Positions 29,405 through 38,067 of a DNA stretch of 64,000 nucleotides are shown one piece after another (position 1 is the stretch's first letter; each line of letters opens with the position of its first letter). Made by a program: the position numbers and the translations under genes. The notes under the pieces were generated by a model. The model was not told the DNA's origin and did no database searches. It worked only from the letters and a program-made list of their open reading frames with translations. The stretch comes from Nocardia fluminea (GTDB lineage Bacteria; Actinomycetota; Actinomycetes; Mycobacteriales; Mycobacteriaceae). The stretch covers positions 248,001-312,000 of the forward strand of contig NZ_PJMW01000002.1 in NCBI RefSeq assembly GCF_002846365.1. The letters run 5' to 3'.

Positions 29405-30208
29405 GTGAGCTTGCCCTCCCCCACTGCAGACAATCGTGCCGTCGTCACCGGCGCGTCCTCCGGCATCGGCACCGCGCTGGCCGCCGAACTGGCCGGGCGC
29501 GGCTATTCACTGATCCTGGTCGCGCGCCGCGGTGAGATCCTCACCGAGCTGGCCCAGCGGTTGACCCTGGCGCACGGCATCACCGCCGAGGTCCGGGCGG
29601 TCGACCTGGCCGATCGCGCGCAGCGAGCCGGTCTCGTCGAGGAGCTCGCGGTGCGCGATATCGCCGTTCTCTGCAACAACGCGGGCATCGCGACGTTCGG
29701 CCCGGTCGCCGAACTCGACTTCGCCTACGAGCGGATGCAGATGGAACTCAACGCCACCGCCGTGCACGACCTGACCCTGGCGGTGCTGCCGGGCATGATC
29801 GAGCGCAAGGCGGGCGGGATCCTGATCAGCGGTTCGGCGGCCGGCAACATGCCGATCCCGAACAACGCCACCTACGCGGCCTCGAAGGCATTCGCGAACA
29901 CTTTCTCGGAGTCGCTGCGCGGCGAGCTCAAGGGCAGCGGCGTGCACGTCACCCTGCTGGCGCCCGGTCCCGTCCGCACCGAGACCCCGGCCCCCGAAGA
30001 CCAGTCGATCGTCGACAAGATGGTTCCCGACTTCCTCTGGGTGTCGTCGGAGTACACCGCCAAGGTCTCCATCGACGCGCTCGCCCGCAACAAGATGCGC
30101 ATCGTCCCCGGCTTGATCAGCAAGGGCATGAGCGTGGCGGGCAACTACGGTCCGCGTGCGTTCACCGCCCCGGTCGCGGGCGCGTTCTACAAGAAGCTGG
30201 GCGGGTAG
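29405..30208 (+). CDS. cmrA: CmrA-like mycolate reductase (short-chain dehydrogenase)
   Basis: GTG start, 267 residues. NADPH motif VVTGASSGIGTALAAELAGRGY, NNAG motif LCNNAGIATFG, catalytic Ser in GGILISGSAAGNMPIPNNATYAASKAFANTFSESLRGEL with Tyr and Lys as Y-x-x-x-K. The run after the catalytic Ser is nearly identical to my recollection of M. tuberculosis Rv2509 (CmrA), which reduces the 3-oxo intermediate in the last step of mycolic acid synthesis. In M. tuberculosis the neighbours are Rv2510c and orn; here an extra gene is inserted before them. Confidence 0.88.
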   Translation: MSLPSPTADNRAVVTGASSGIGTALAAELAGRGYSLILVARRGEILTELAQRLTLAHGITAEVRAVDLADRAQRAGLVEELAVRDIAVLCNNAGIATFGPVAELDFAYERMQMELNATAVHDLTLAVLPGMIERKAGGILISGSAAGNMPIPNNATYAASKAFANTFSESLRGELKGSGVHVTLLAPGPVRTETPAPEDQSIVDKMVPDFLWVSSEYTAKVSIDALARNKMRIVPGLISKGMSVAGNYGPRAFTAPVAGAFYKKLGG

Positions 30209-30401
30209 ACCACCCGCTCGCCGGTCCGAGACCGGCCGATCGTGGCAGGCCGCAGCCGACTTCCACGTCAGCAAGTCGTCAGGAACGGCCGTCGGGTGGT
30301 CAAGGACTCGTAAACGCCGAGTTCGGCAGCGCGCGAGGGGCGTAACCCTGAAGGTGGCCCCGCCGTCCGAGTGCGGGGGCGTCCTCCCGGAGGAGACCAC
30401 C

Positions 30402-31706
30402 GTGACGTTGCTCGATATCTTCCCGTCCCTGCGTGCGAGTACGGTGCCCCGACTCGACCCCGCGGTGTGGCCCGCCGACACCCACTACGACGGTGACGGC
30501 CGGATCACGCTCGGCGGTGTGGCCCTGCACGATGTCGCCGACCAGTACGGCACTCCGGTGCGGGTGATCGACGAGACCGAGGTCCGGGAACGCTGCCGCG
30601 CCTACCGCAAGCACTTCCCCGACATCGAGATCGTCTACGCGGGGACCGCGCTGATGGTCGGCGCGGTGGCGCGCTGGGTCGCCGACGAGGGTCTGTCGGT
30701 GCAAGTGGGGTCCAGCGGTGAGTTGTCGGTCGCGCTCGCCGCAGGCATCGACCCGCGCCGGATCGTGCTGCACGGCAACGGCAAGACCCTCGACGAACTG
30801 AGAACCGCCGTGCGCTGCGGCGTCGGCCGCATCGTGGTCGGCTCGCTCACCGAGATCACCCTGCTCACCGCCTTGGCGACCCAACCGCAGCAGGTACTGC
30901 TCCGCATCGCCACCGGCATCGATGTTCCCGGTGCCGGCCAGTTCGGCTTTCCGCTGGGCAGCCGGTCGTTCGAGACCGCGGTCGCGCGGATCGCGGGCCG
31001 GTGCAACATGCAGCTCGTCGGCCTGCACTGCCACCTCGGCCCACAGATCCACGACCCCGATCACTACGGCGAGGCGATCCGCCGGATGATCGGCGAGATG
31101 TCGTGGATCGACCACGAATACGGCCTGTTGCTCTCCCAGCTCGATATCGGTGGCGGGCACGCGGTGGCGCTGCGTGGCGGCGACGCGGAACTGAACCTGC
31201 GCGAACTGGCCGATATCCTCGACGACGCGCTCGATGCCGGTTGCGCACGCCATCGCTTCCCCCGTCCCGTGCTCACGATGGAACCCGGGCGCGCGATCGT
31301 CGCCAGGGCCGGGATCACCCTGTATCGGGTGCTCGCCGTAGACGAGACCGCCGGCGGCGGCACCCGCGTGATCGTCGACGGCAGCGGCTGCGGCGGCCGG
31401 AGCCGTGGACACGGCGGCGCGCTCGTGGTCAACCGGCACCCGATCGGCCCGCGGATGACCGCGTCCGTCGCGGGCAAGCACAGCGAGTCCGGCGCGCTCA
31501 TCGCCACCGAGGTGCGTCTACCCACGGATCTGCGCCCCGGCGAAGTTCTCGCCCTACCGTGCACCGGCGCCTACCATCACGGGTCGGCGACCACGTACAG
31601 CACCGTGGGCAGGCCACCGATGGTCGCCGTCGCCGACGGCCACACCAGGCAGTTGCTGCGCCGGGAGACGACCGCCGACCTGCTGATGCGTGAACTCGGG
31701 GAATGA
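30402..31706 (+). CDS. diaminopimelate-decarboxylase-like protein with degenerate active site
   Basis: GTG start behind CCGGAGGAGACC, 434 residues, close to LysA length. It aligns over its whole length with group IV/fold III decarboxylases: YGTPVRVIDE, DIGGGHAV, MEPGRAIVARAGITLY, TVGRPPMVAV and LRRETTADLL. The PLP lysine motif YAAKAF reads YAGTAL (Thr82), the catalytic C-E-S-G-D reads S-E-S-G-A (Ser361, Ala365), and the tyrosine-containing YCYSLSSRYN region is YHHGSATTYS. So PLP-dependent decarboxylation is not expected. The frame is intact, which suggests a retained non-catalytic or altered function. It follows cmrA after a 193-nt gap. Confidence 0.82.
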   Translation: MTLLDIFPSLRASTVPRLDPAVWPADTHYDGDGRITLGGVALHDVADQYGTPVRVIDETEVRERCRAYRKHFPDIEIVYAGTALMVGAVARWVADEGLSVQVGSSGELSVALAAGIDPRRIVLHGNGKTLDELRTAVRCGVGRIVVGSLTEITLLTALATQPQQVLLRIATGIDVPGAGQFGFPLGSRSFETAVARIAGRCNMQLVGLHCHLGPQIHDPDHYGEAIRRMIGEMSWIDHEYGLLLSQLDIGGGHAVALRGGDAELNLRELADILDDALDAGCARHRFPRPVLTMEPGRAIVARAGITLYRVLAVDETAGGGTRVIVDGSGCGGRSRGHGGALVVNRHPIGPRMTASVAGKHSESGALIATEVRLPTDLRPGEVLALPCTGAYHHGSATTYSTVGRPPMVAVADGHTRQLLRRETTADLLMRELGE

Positions 31707-31810
31707 ACGGGTGAAGCACGGCTCGCGCTGATCCGCCGATGCGCGAGCTCGCGGCTCCGGACGGGCTGACCGAGGGACGTGATGGGTTCTGGATCGATGA
31801 GCCTGCTCGA

Positions 31811-33550
31811 TCACCTGCGCCGGGTGCCGAAGATGCTGCGGCTGATCTCGCGCCCGGCCGCACTCGCCGCCGAACGCAGGAAACTCTTCACCGCCGGATT
31901 CGCCATGATTCGTTCAGCGGCCGAATCCTGCTCCTGTGACGTCGAACGCCCCGGCGCGGGAGCGGATTCGGGCGCGGGCTCGGCGGCCGCCACACTGGCC
32001 AGCAGCATCTCGTAGGCCGATTCCCGGTCGACGCTCTGCCCGTACTTGCCGTACAGCGCGCTCGACAGCGCCTTGGACTCGATCGCCTCCTCACCGATGG
32101 TGTCCATCAGCGAGCGCGGTGGCGCGACCTCGGTCCAGGCGACGGGTGTGGGCGCGCCGGTTTCGGAGAGCACCGTGACGATCGCCTCGCCGGTGCCGAG
32201 CGAGGTCAGTGCCTCTTCCAGGTCGTACACCGACGACTTCGGATACGTGCGCACGGTCTTGGCCAGCGCCTTCTGGTCATCGGGAGTGAAGGCGCGCAGC
32301 GCGTGCTGCACGCGGGCGCCGAGCTGGGAGAGCACCGGATTGGGGATGTCGGTGCGTAGCTGGGTGCAGAAGAACACGCCGACTCCCTTGGACCGGATCA
32401 GCTTCACCGTCTGCTCGACCTGCTGCAGAAACGCCTTGGACGCCTCGGCGAACAGCAGATGCGCCTCGTCGAAGATGAACACGAGTTTCGGCTTGTCGAC
32501 ATCGCCGACCTCCGGCAGCGTCTGGAACAGATCGGCGAGCACCCACATCAGGAATGTCGAGAACAGCGCGGGCCGCGCCGCCTGCTGACCGAGTTCGAAA
32601 AGCGTGATCACGCCGAGCCCACCCGCGGTGCGCAGCAGATCGGCCGGATCGAGTTCGGGTTCGCCGAAGAACGTGTCGCCGCCGTCGGCTTCGAGATTCA
32701 CCAGCGACCGCAGGATCACCCCCGCCGTCTGCGAGGACACCCCACCGATGCCCTTGAGGTCTTCCTTGCCCTCGGGGCTGGTGAGGTGGGTGATCACCGC
32801 ACGCAGGTCCTTCAGGTCGAGCAGTGCGAGGCCGCGCTGATCGGCCCAGTGAAAGATCAGGCCGAGCGTCGATTCCTGGGTGTCGTTGAGGCCGAGCACC
32901 TTGCTGAGCAGGATCGGGCCGAACGAGGTGATCGTCGCCCGGATCGGCACCCCGATGCCGCCGGTGCCGAGCGAGACGAACTCGGTGGGAAACGTGCCCG
33001 GCGCCCAGTCGGTCGCGCCGGTCTCCGCCGCCCGCGCCCGGATCTTCTCGGTGTCGGCACCGGGTTCGCTCAGACCCGACAGGTCGCCCTTGACGTCGGC
33101 CATCACCACCGGAACGCCCGCGCGGGACAGGTGTTCGGCGATGCCTTGCAGGGTCTTGGTCTTGCCGGTGCCGGTGGCGCCCGCAACGAGGCCGTGCCGG
33201 TTCATCATCCGCAGCGGAATGCGCACGCGCGCACCAGGATCGGCGACACCGTCGACCATCACCGTGCCGAGTTCCAATACCGGTCCGCTGAAGGCGTAGC
33301 CCTCGGCGATCTTCGCGGCCGCACCGGTCGAACCGGGCTCGGCAGGCGGGCGCTGAGTGGCGGATTCTGTGCTCGCGACGCCGGATTCGCCGGCCGCTGC
33401 CGCCGATTCACCCTCCGTGGCCGCTGCCGCGCTCGACGCCGCGGCCTCCTGTTCGGCGGCCTCCGCGGCCGCCATGGCCTCGGCGGCGACCCGGGCCGCG
33501 TCCTCGGCCGCCTTGCGTGCCGCTGCCGCCTTCTCCTGTGGGGTGGTCAT
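31811..33550 (-). CDS. HerA-like ATPase / DUF853 protein (Rv2510c-like)
   Basis: 579 residues. An Ala/Glu-rich coiled N-terminus of about 75 residues leads into a FtsK/HerA-type motor domain. Walker A is [18 protein letters not shown] near 129, and Walker B is [13 protein letters not shown] near 360, followed by [18 protein letters not shown]. The C-terminus is again low complexity. Related proteins are called putative ATPases or helicases, and their DNA or protein-translocation role is not established. It lies opposite to cmrA and orn exactly as Rv2510c does in M. tuberculosis. Confidence 0.85.
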   Translation of the reverse strand: MTTPQEKAAAARKAAEDAARVAAEAMAAAEAAEQEAAASSAAAATEGESAAAAGESGVASTESATQRPPAEPGSTGAAAKIAEGYAFSGPVLELGTVMVDGVADPGARVRIPLRMMNRHGLVAGATGTGKTKTLQGIAEHLSRAGVPVVMADVKGDLSGLSEPGADTEKIRARAAETGATDWAPGTFPTEFVSLGTGGIGVPIRATITSFGPILLSKVLGLNDTQESTLGLIFHWADQRGLALLDLKDLRAVITHLTSPEGKEDLKGIGGVSSQTAGVILRSLVNLEADGGDTFFGEPELDPADLLRTAGGLGVITLFELGQQAARPALFSTFLMWVLADLFQTLPEVGDVDKPKLVFIFDEAHLLFAEASKAFLQQVEQTVKLIRSKGVGVFFCTQLRTDIPNPVLSQLGARVQHALRAFTPDDQKALAKTVRTYPKSSVYDLEEALTSLGTGEAIVTVLSETGAPTPVAWTEVAPPRSLMDTIGEEAIESKALSSALYGKYGQSVDRESAYEMLLASVAAAEPAPESAPAPGRSTSQEQDSAAERIMANPAVKSFLRSAASAAGREISRSIFGTRRR

Positions 33551-33748
33551 TCGCGCGTCCTCCGTCTGCTCACTGGCACGTACGCAAGAAAAGCTCGAAA
33601 ACGTTGGTGGTCAATTCCAGGCAAACTGTATCCGGGCACGTCACCTGGGCGGCGAACCTTCGGCGATGTCGTCGGCAAACCCCGGCCGCCTCGCCCACGC
33701 GACACACCTGCCGACCAGGTTCACAGGCCCACCATTAGGGTGGCTCCC

Positions 33749-34387
33749 GTGTCAGACAAACTCCTGGTCTGGATGGATTGCGAAATGACGGGGCTCCGTC
33801 TCGACAGCGACAAGCTGATCGAGATCGCCGCGCTCGTAACCGACAGCGACCTCAACATTCTCGGTGACGGTGTCGACATCGTCATCCACGCCGACGACGC
33901 CGCCCTGGCCTGCATGCCACCGGTCGTCGCCACCATGCATGCGAAATCCGGCCTGACCGAAGAGGTCCGGCGTTCCACGGTCACCCTCGAGCAGGCGCAG
34001 CAGCAGGTGCTCGACTACATCCGCGAGTACGCGCCCACCGCGCGCACCGTGCCGCTGTGCGGTAACTCCATCGGCACCGATCGCGGCTTCATCGCCCGCG
34101 ACATGCCCGAACTGGACGCGCACCTGCACTACCGGATGGTCGACGTGAGCTCGATCAAGGAACTGTGCCGGCGCTGGTACCCGCGCATCTACTTCGGCCA
34201 GCCGGAGAAGGGCCTGGCCCACCGCGCACTGGCCGACATCAAGGAATCCATCCGCGAACTCGAGTACTACCGCCGCACGGCGTTCGTCCCGCTGCCGGGG
34301 CCGACCACCACGGAGATCGCCGCCGCCGCGCAGGCTGCCACCGAGGCCGTGGATGTCACCGGTTCGAGCCCTCTACCAGCCGATTAG
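33749..34387 (+). CDS. orn: oligoribonuclease
   Basis: GTG start at [16 protein letters not shown] (212 residues); the longer upstream frame lies antisense to the HerA-like gene and is not coding. DEDDh exonuclease motifs: [63 protein letters not shown], and [21 protein letters not shown] with catalytic His and Asp. The enzyme clears 2-5-nt RNA fragments and is usually essential. The C-terminal tail after 180 is a short Ala/Thr extension. tRNA-His follows 55 nt downstream. Confidence 0.95.
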   Translation: MSDKLLVWMDCEMTGLRLDSDKLIEIAALVTDSDLNILGDGVDIVIHADDAALACMPPVVATMHAKSGLTEEVRRSTVTLEQAQQQVLDYIREYAPTARTVPLCGNSIGTDRGFIARDMPELDAHLHYRMVDVSSIKELCRRWYPRIYFGQPEKGLAHRALADIKESIRELEYYRRTAFVPLPGPTTTEIAAAAQAATEAVDVTGSSPLPAD

Positions 34388-34441
34388 GGCTTGGCACCAA
34401 AGTCACGCTAGTATCGACGGCGCCGGTGATTCACCGGTGAT

Positions 34442-34515
34442 GGTGACCGTAGTTCAGTTGGTAGAGCACCAGGTTGTGATCCTGGATGTCGCGGGTTCGA
34501 GTCCCGTCGGTCACC
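34442..34515 (+). tRNA. tRNA-His (anticodon GTG)
   Basis: Acceptor GTGACCG/CGGTCAC with the extra G-1 (34442) typical of tRNA-His opposite discriminator C, anticodon arm CCAGGTTGTGATCCTGG, T-arm GCGGGTTCGAGTCCCGT. CCA is not encoded. Confidence 0.95.
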
Positions 34516-34520
34516 CCGAA

Positions 34521-34553
34521 AAGAAGGCCCGGTCCCCAGGACCGGGCCTTCTT
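34521..34553 (+). terminator. terminator after tRNA-His
   Basis: Perfect 15-bp stem AAGAAGGCCCGGTCC / GGACCGGGCCTTCTT with a 3-nt CCA loop, followed by TTGATTT; 5 nt from the tRNA 3' end. Confidence 0.9.
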
Positions 34554-34598
34554 TGATTTCTCAGCGGTCCGATTCGAAGGCCCACCGTGAATCCGTGA

Positions 34599-35132
34599 CT
34601 ACCGACCACCACTTTCGGCACGACTCGCCCGGTGCCGCCGGACGGCCGACCGGTTCGCACAGGCCGGGCTACAGAAGCGTTGCCTGCCGTTGCGGGAGAT
34701 GTCGGCGTACACCCGCGAGCACCCATCCGCTTCGCAGGCACCGAGACGGTCCATCCCGAGCCCGGTGAGGTGCAATGCGGTGCCGACGGTGATCAGTGCC
34801 GCGATCTGACGGTCCGTCGCCACCCCGGGATCACGGAAGTGCAGATGCCAGCCGTCACCCACATGGTCGGTCAAGCGGGGCGCGGAGGCGTACTCGGCCA
34901 GCAACACGTTGAGCCGGGCCGCACGCTCGATGCGGTCCGCGCACTCCACAACGCCACGCCAGCGCCCCAGGAAGACCGTCACCGACGCCACATCACTGTC
35001 CGTCACCGGCGCGGACAGCGCCACACCCGCCGCCACGCAGCGGCGCGCCAACTCCGCCGCGCTCGAACACGGATCGTTGAGCAGGTCGACGCCCAGCAGC
35101 ACCGGCTCTCGTCCGTAATGGTTGTAATGCAC
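34599..35132 (-). CDS. CGNR-type zinc-finger regulator
   Basis: GTG start, 177 residues. An N-terminal ligand-sensing-like domain (the ABATE type) is followed by a C-terminal zinc finger CEADGCSRVYADISRNGRQRFCSPACANRSAVRRHR, where the signature CGNR reads CANR. The family is thought to regulate transcription. It is divergent from a tiny Cys-motif protein, and the start codon lies inside an inverted repeat that may be its own operator. Confidence 0.8.
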   Translation of the reverse strand: MHYNHYGREPVLLGVDLLNDPCSSAAELARRCVAAGVALSAPVTDSDVASVTVFLGRWRGVVECADRIERAARLNVLLAEYASAPRLTDHVGDGWHLHFRDPGVATDRQIAALITVGTALHLTGLGMDRLGACEADGCSRVYADISRNGRQRFCSPACANRSAVRRHRASRAESGGR

Positions 35133-35144
35133 AATGCCATTACA
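35123..35144. promoter_or_regulatory. inverted repeat over the CGNR start, possible operator
   Basis: TGTAATG (35123-35129) - 8 nt - CATTACA (35138-35144), perfect half-sites; a further GTAATG lies at 35115-35120. It sits between the CGNR gene (start 35132) and the divergent small gene (start 35158). Confidence 0.5.
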
Positions 35145-35157
35145 TCAGACTCGAGTC

Positions 35158-35328
35158 ATGAACAGCCACCCCGTACACACCTGGCAGATCGAGTCACGCC
35201 ACCGGACCAGCGAGGGCGTCGTGGCCTATCAACGCTGCCGCTGTGGCGCGCGCAGAGTGGTCGTCGACCATCTGAGCGTCGCGTCCGAGATCCATCGCGA
35301 CGAACCGGACCTCGCCGCCGCCGGATAA
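35158..35328 (+). CDS. small CxC-motif protein, function unknown
   Basis: 56 residues beginning MNSHPVHTWQIESRHRTSEGVVAYQRCRCG; a longer start at 35134 would run through the probable operator. It has one Cys-x-Cys pair and a basic/acidic composition reminiscent of very small DNA- or metal-binding proteins, but no family is recognised. It is divergent from the CGNR regulator and shares its control region, so it may be that regulator's target. Confidence 0.5.
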   Translation: MNSHPVHTWQIESRHRTSEGVVAYQRCRCGARRVVVDHLSVASEIHRDEPDLAAAG

Positions 35329-35437
35329 CTCGCACCACCATGACGAACGTCACGTTTGACCGCTACACTTTGGACCGCTGCCCAGATGTGGGGCAGATCT
35401 CGCCATCGCGTCAGCGCTCGACCGGAAAGACCCCCTG

Positions 35438-35782
35438 ATGAAGCGTTCCACCGTCGTCGCCGTCCTCGCGGCCGCCACCGTGCTCGGCCCCGTCGCAGGG
35501 ACCGCGGCGGCCTCGCCCGGCCTGCCCCTCACCGACTTCACGGCGGAGAGCCCCGTCGGCGACTTCGGCCTGCCGAGCGATCAGCCCGAATCCGGCTCGG
35601 CGCAGAGCGGCTCCACCACCGGCGTCGAAACCACCGGATCCTCCGGCACCGGCTCGGCCGGCCTGCCCAACCTCGACCGCCTGCTGTTCGGCGGACGCAT
35701 TCTGTGCGGCGCCTTCGGCAGCGCGCTCGCCGTCGCCGGCGAGGCGATGATGGACTGCAGCGAACTGCCCACGCCGCTCTGA
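35438..35782 (+). CDS. small secreted protein, function unknown
   Basis: 114 residues with a clear Sec signal peptide (MKRSTVVAVLAAATVLGPVAGTAAA, cleavage after about 25). The mature part is Gly/Ser/Thr-rich, followed by a hydrophobic LPNLDRLLFGGRILCGAFGSALAVAGEAMMDCSEL block with two cysteines that could form one disulphide. The type is frequent in Nocardia and mycobacteria. A shared terminator separates it from ldtB. Confidence 0.68.
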   Translation: MKRSTVVAVLAAATVLGPVAGTAAASPGLPLTDFTAESPVGDFGLPSDQPESGSAQSGSTTGVETTGSSGTGSAGLPNLDRLLFGGRILCGAFGSALAVAGEAMMDCSELPTPL

Positions 35783-35799
35783 ACCGACCACGAACACAA

Positions 35800-35833
35800 C
35801 GAAGGGGCACCGGAAACTTCCGGTGCCCCTTCG
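35800..35833. terminator. bidirectional terminator between the secreted protein gene and ldtB
   Basis: 14-bp stem CGAAGGGGCACCGG / CCGGTGCCCCTTCG with a 6-nt loop, followed by TTTTTCG on the plus strand. It lies between convergent stops at 35782 and 35853. Confidence 0.88.
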
Positions 35834-35852
35834 TTTTTCGTGCGTAGCGCGA

Positions 35853-37061
35853 CTACGGAGCGTCGGCGTTGCCCGCCTTCCATTCCGCCCACGGGATGTT
35901 CCAGTCACCCAGGCCGTCGACACCGGACAGAGTGCCGCCGACCGTGTTCTTGATGACGGTGATATCACCGCGCTTGGCGTTGTCGTACACCCAGCGCGCG
36001 TTCGCCGGACTCAGGTTCAGGCAGCCGTGGCTGGTGTTGGAGTAGCCCTGCTGCGCCACCGACCACGGTGCCGAGTGGAAGAAGATGCCGCTGTAGGAGA
36101 TTCGCGTCGCGTAGTCGACCGGTGTGCGGTACCCGTCGGACGAGTTCACCGCCACACCGTAGGTCGAGGAGTCCATGATGATCTTCTCGTGCCGGTCGCT
36201 GACGATGTAGACGCCGTTGTCGGTGGGCGTGCTGTCCTTACCCATCGAGGTCGGCATGGTCATGATCACCTGACCGTTCTTCTCCACCACCACCTGCTTG
36301 GTGTTGTCGTCAGCGGTGAAGATCACCGCGTCGCCGATGGTGAAGAACGAATGGATGTTGTCCTGGCCGTACAGACCCTTGCCCAGATCCTTGCCGTAGA
36401 CGTTCACATCGATGGTCACCTTGGTGCCCGGTGTCCAGTAATTCTCCGGGCGCCACCGCACTTCGCGATTGTTCACCCAGTAGAAGGCACCCTCGACCGG
36501 GGGCTCGGTGGTGATCTTGATGGCCTCTTGCACGGCGCGGCGATCGGGGATGTTCTCGTCGAACTGGATCGCCACCGGCTGACCGATCCCGACCACTTCA
36601 CCCTCACCGGGCAGCAGGTACGGCTTGGTCTGACTCTTCGGCGAACTGGTGGTGAAGCTCAGCGTCGAGGAGTTCGCGCCACCCAGCCCGATGGCCGAGG
36701 CCGTGAGCTTGTAGGTCTTGCCGTACCCGAGCACCTCTTCGGTCGACCAGGAGCGCCCGTCCGCCGCCAGCCGACCCGCCACCGCGGTGCCCTGCTGATT
36801 GGTCAGCGAGACCTCGGTGAACTTGCCGTCTTCGACCTGGAAGGCCATCGGCATACCGGGCGAGACACCGACCTGCCCGTCCTTGATGGTCGAGATCAGC
36901 TTCGGCTTGATGAGCTCGGCGAGAGGGTTGCGATCGATCGCCACCTCCACCCCGGCGCCCTCCGCGGCCGAGCAGGCCGACGCGCCGAGCGCGAACACCG
37001 CCAGCAGCACCACCGGCACGATCGTCCGTAGCGACCGAGGTCGCCCCCGCTTCTTACCCAT
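35853..37061 (-). CDS. ldtB: L,D-transpeptidase lipoprotein (LdtB / LdtMt2-like)
   Basis: 402 residues. A lipoprotein signal with lipobox GASAC (Cys30) precedes two Ig-like domains (about 50-150 and 150-250) and a YkuD catalytic domain. The active site is FHSAPWSVAQQGYSNTSHGCLNLSPANARW, near residues 335-365, with Cys in SHGC and the upstream His. It makes 3-3 peptidoglycan cross-links outside the membrane and is the target of carbapenems in mycobacteria (LdtMt2, Rv2518c). Length, domain order and neighbourhood agree with that protein. Its 5' region is the 316-nt gap to tRNA-Lys. Confidence 0.92.
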   Translation of the reverse strand: MGKKRGRPRSLRTIVPVVLLAVFALGASACSAAEGAGVEVAIDRNPLAELIKPKLISTIKDGQVGVSPGMPMAFQVEDGKFTEVSLTNQQGTAVAGRLAADGRSWSTEEVLGYGKTYKLTASAIGLGGANSSTLSFTTSSPKSQTKPYLLPGEGEVVGIGQPVAIQFDENIPDRRAVQEAIKITTEPPVEGAFYWVNNREVRWRPENYWTPGTKVTIDVNVYGKDLGKGLYGQDNIHSFFTIGDAVIFTADDNTKQVVVEKNGQVIMTMPTSMGKDSTPTDNGVYIVSDRHEKIIMDSSTYGVAVNSSDGYRTPVDYATRISYSGIFFHSAPWSVAQQGYSNTSHGCLNLSPANARWVYDNAKRGDITVIKNTVGGTLSGVDGLGDWNIPWAEWKAGNADAP

Positions 37062-37377
37062 GTCAACCCCGTTTCCGTACCGACGCGATTACAGTGCGCC
37101 GCAGATCCCACCGACCCGAATCGCTAGAGCCATCCGTGTAGGCGGGGGGCGTTACGAACTCGACGTCTCGCCCATTCTGCCAGCCGGCCCGGCCGGTTCC
37201 AACGGGAAAGACCCCGCGACACGACCAAGTCACAATCGTTAGATATGTCTGGAGGGCGCCGATGTTAACAACAGCAGACGTGCGGCAAAGTTGCTGGTCA
37301 GCGGCCGATTTCACTTTCCGGCCCATGGCCTGCTAATGTTTGTTCCGCACCGGAGACGGGGCAGAGAACAAAGACAT
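37062..37377. other. intergenic region between ldtB and tRNA-Lys
   Basis: Promoter region of ldtB (minus) and of tRNA-Lys (plus). A TGCTAATGTT sequence at 37331-37340 resembles an extended -10 for the tRNA, about 40 nt upstream of it. No coding frame was recognised. Confidence 0.4.
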
Positions 37378-37453
<76 letters not shown>

Positions 37454-37454
37454 C

Positions 37455-37497
37455 AGACCGCATCCCGGCAGTTACCACAACTGCCGGGATGCGGTCT
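37455..37497 (+). terminator. strong intrinsic terminator after tRNA-Lys
   Basis: 19-bp perfect stem (left arm 37455-37473, right arm 37479-37497) with a 5-nt loop, followed by TTTTTTCTC. It starts 1 nt after the encoded CCA. Confidence 0.95.
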
Positions 37498-38067
37498 TTT
37501 TTCTCAGAGCGGGCCGACGGGCAACGGTCACGATCTCGTTATCGGACCGCCATGGACAATGCCCCACTGGCGCGCTCAAACCCCGATTCGGACTCCCTCG
37601 AGCTGCGCAAACCCCATCAAAACCTGATTCGGGCAAACTTTTTCTGTGACGGCCGCCACGCAGATCAGAGTCGCAAACCTCCTGCATAGATAACGATTCT
37701 GCAACTGCCCCGCAATGAAACAAGATCGGCAACGTTTGCCGTTCAAGTTTCGTTCACCTTGCGTTAACCCGTCGTGACCATTCTGTCATCAGGTCACAAA
37801 CGGACCTGCGGTTTGGTTAGCCCGGAAGTATCCAACCTCCGATAGCACCGAACAGCGCGTGGTCTCCCCGCAGCCAGCTGTGGAGCACCGTGCGGCGCCA
37901 GCGATGAACTGCCATCGAGCGTTCGTCCCCCGACAGTGTCGCACCTTCCCATACAGACAGAAACAACGCATCGCCTGACCGGCGTGTACTCCCGTGCGCG
38001 CTGCGCGATCCATCGCGCCCTTTGCAGGGCCTGCGTCGCCAGACAGAGATGAAGGAACAGAAAAGCA
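37498..38067 (+). other. 570-nt untranslated region upstream of the SLT-domain gene
   Basis: No reading frame with coding character on either strand. AT-rich in its first third, then GTTAACC-N4-GTGACC (37763-37779) and GTGACC...GGTCAC (37774-37779/37792-37797). The last about 270 nt read like a structured leader, with several GC-rich complementary runs (CCCCGCAGCC, GGCGCCAG). The c-di-AMP (ydaO-type) riboswitch known upstream of other cell-wall hydrolase genes was looked for and its conserved core was not seen. Confidence 0.45.

Noticed and set aside
30156..30401. Longer N-terminus of the LysA-like protein
   Set aside because: The 82 extra residues overlap the end of cmrA and are Arg/Ser-rich; GTG at 30402 has a strong ribosome-binding site and matches LysA length.
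37498..38067. c-di-AMP (ydaO-type) riboswitch upstream of the SLT-domain gene
   Set aside because: Known upstream of related hydrolase genes, but the conserved core elements (GGGUGAA, the CCCGACAGCUAACC-like strand) were not found, so only an unclassified leader is reported.
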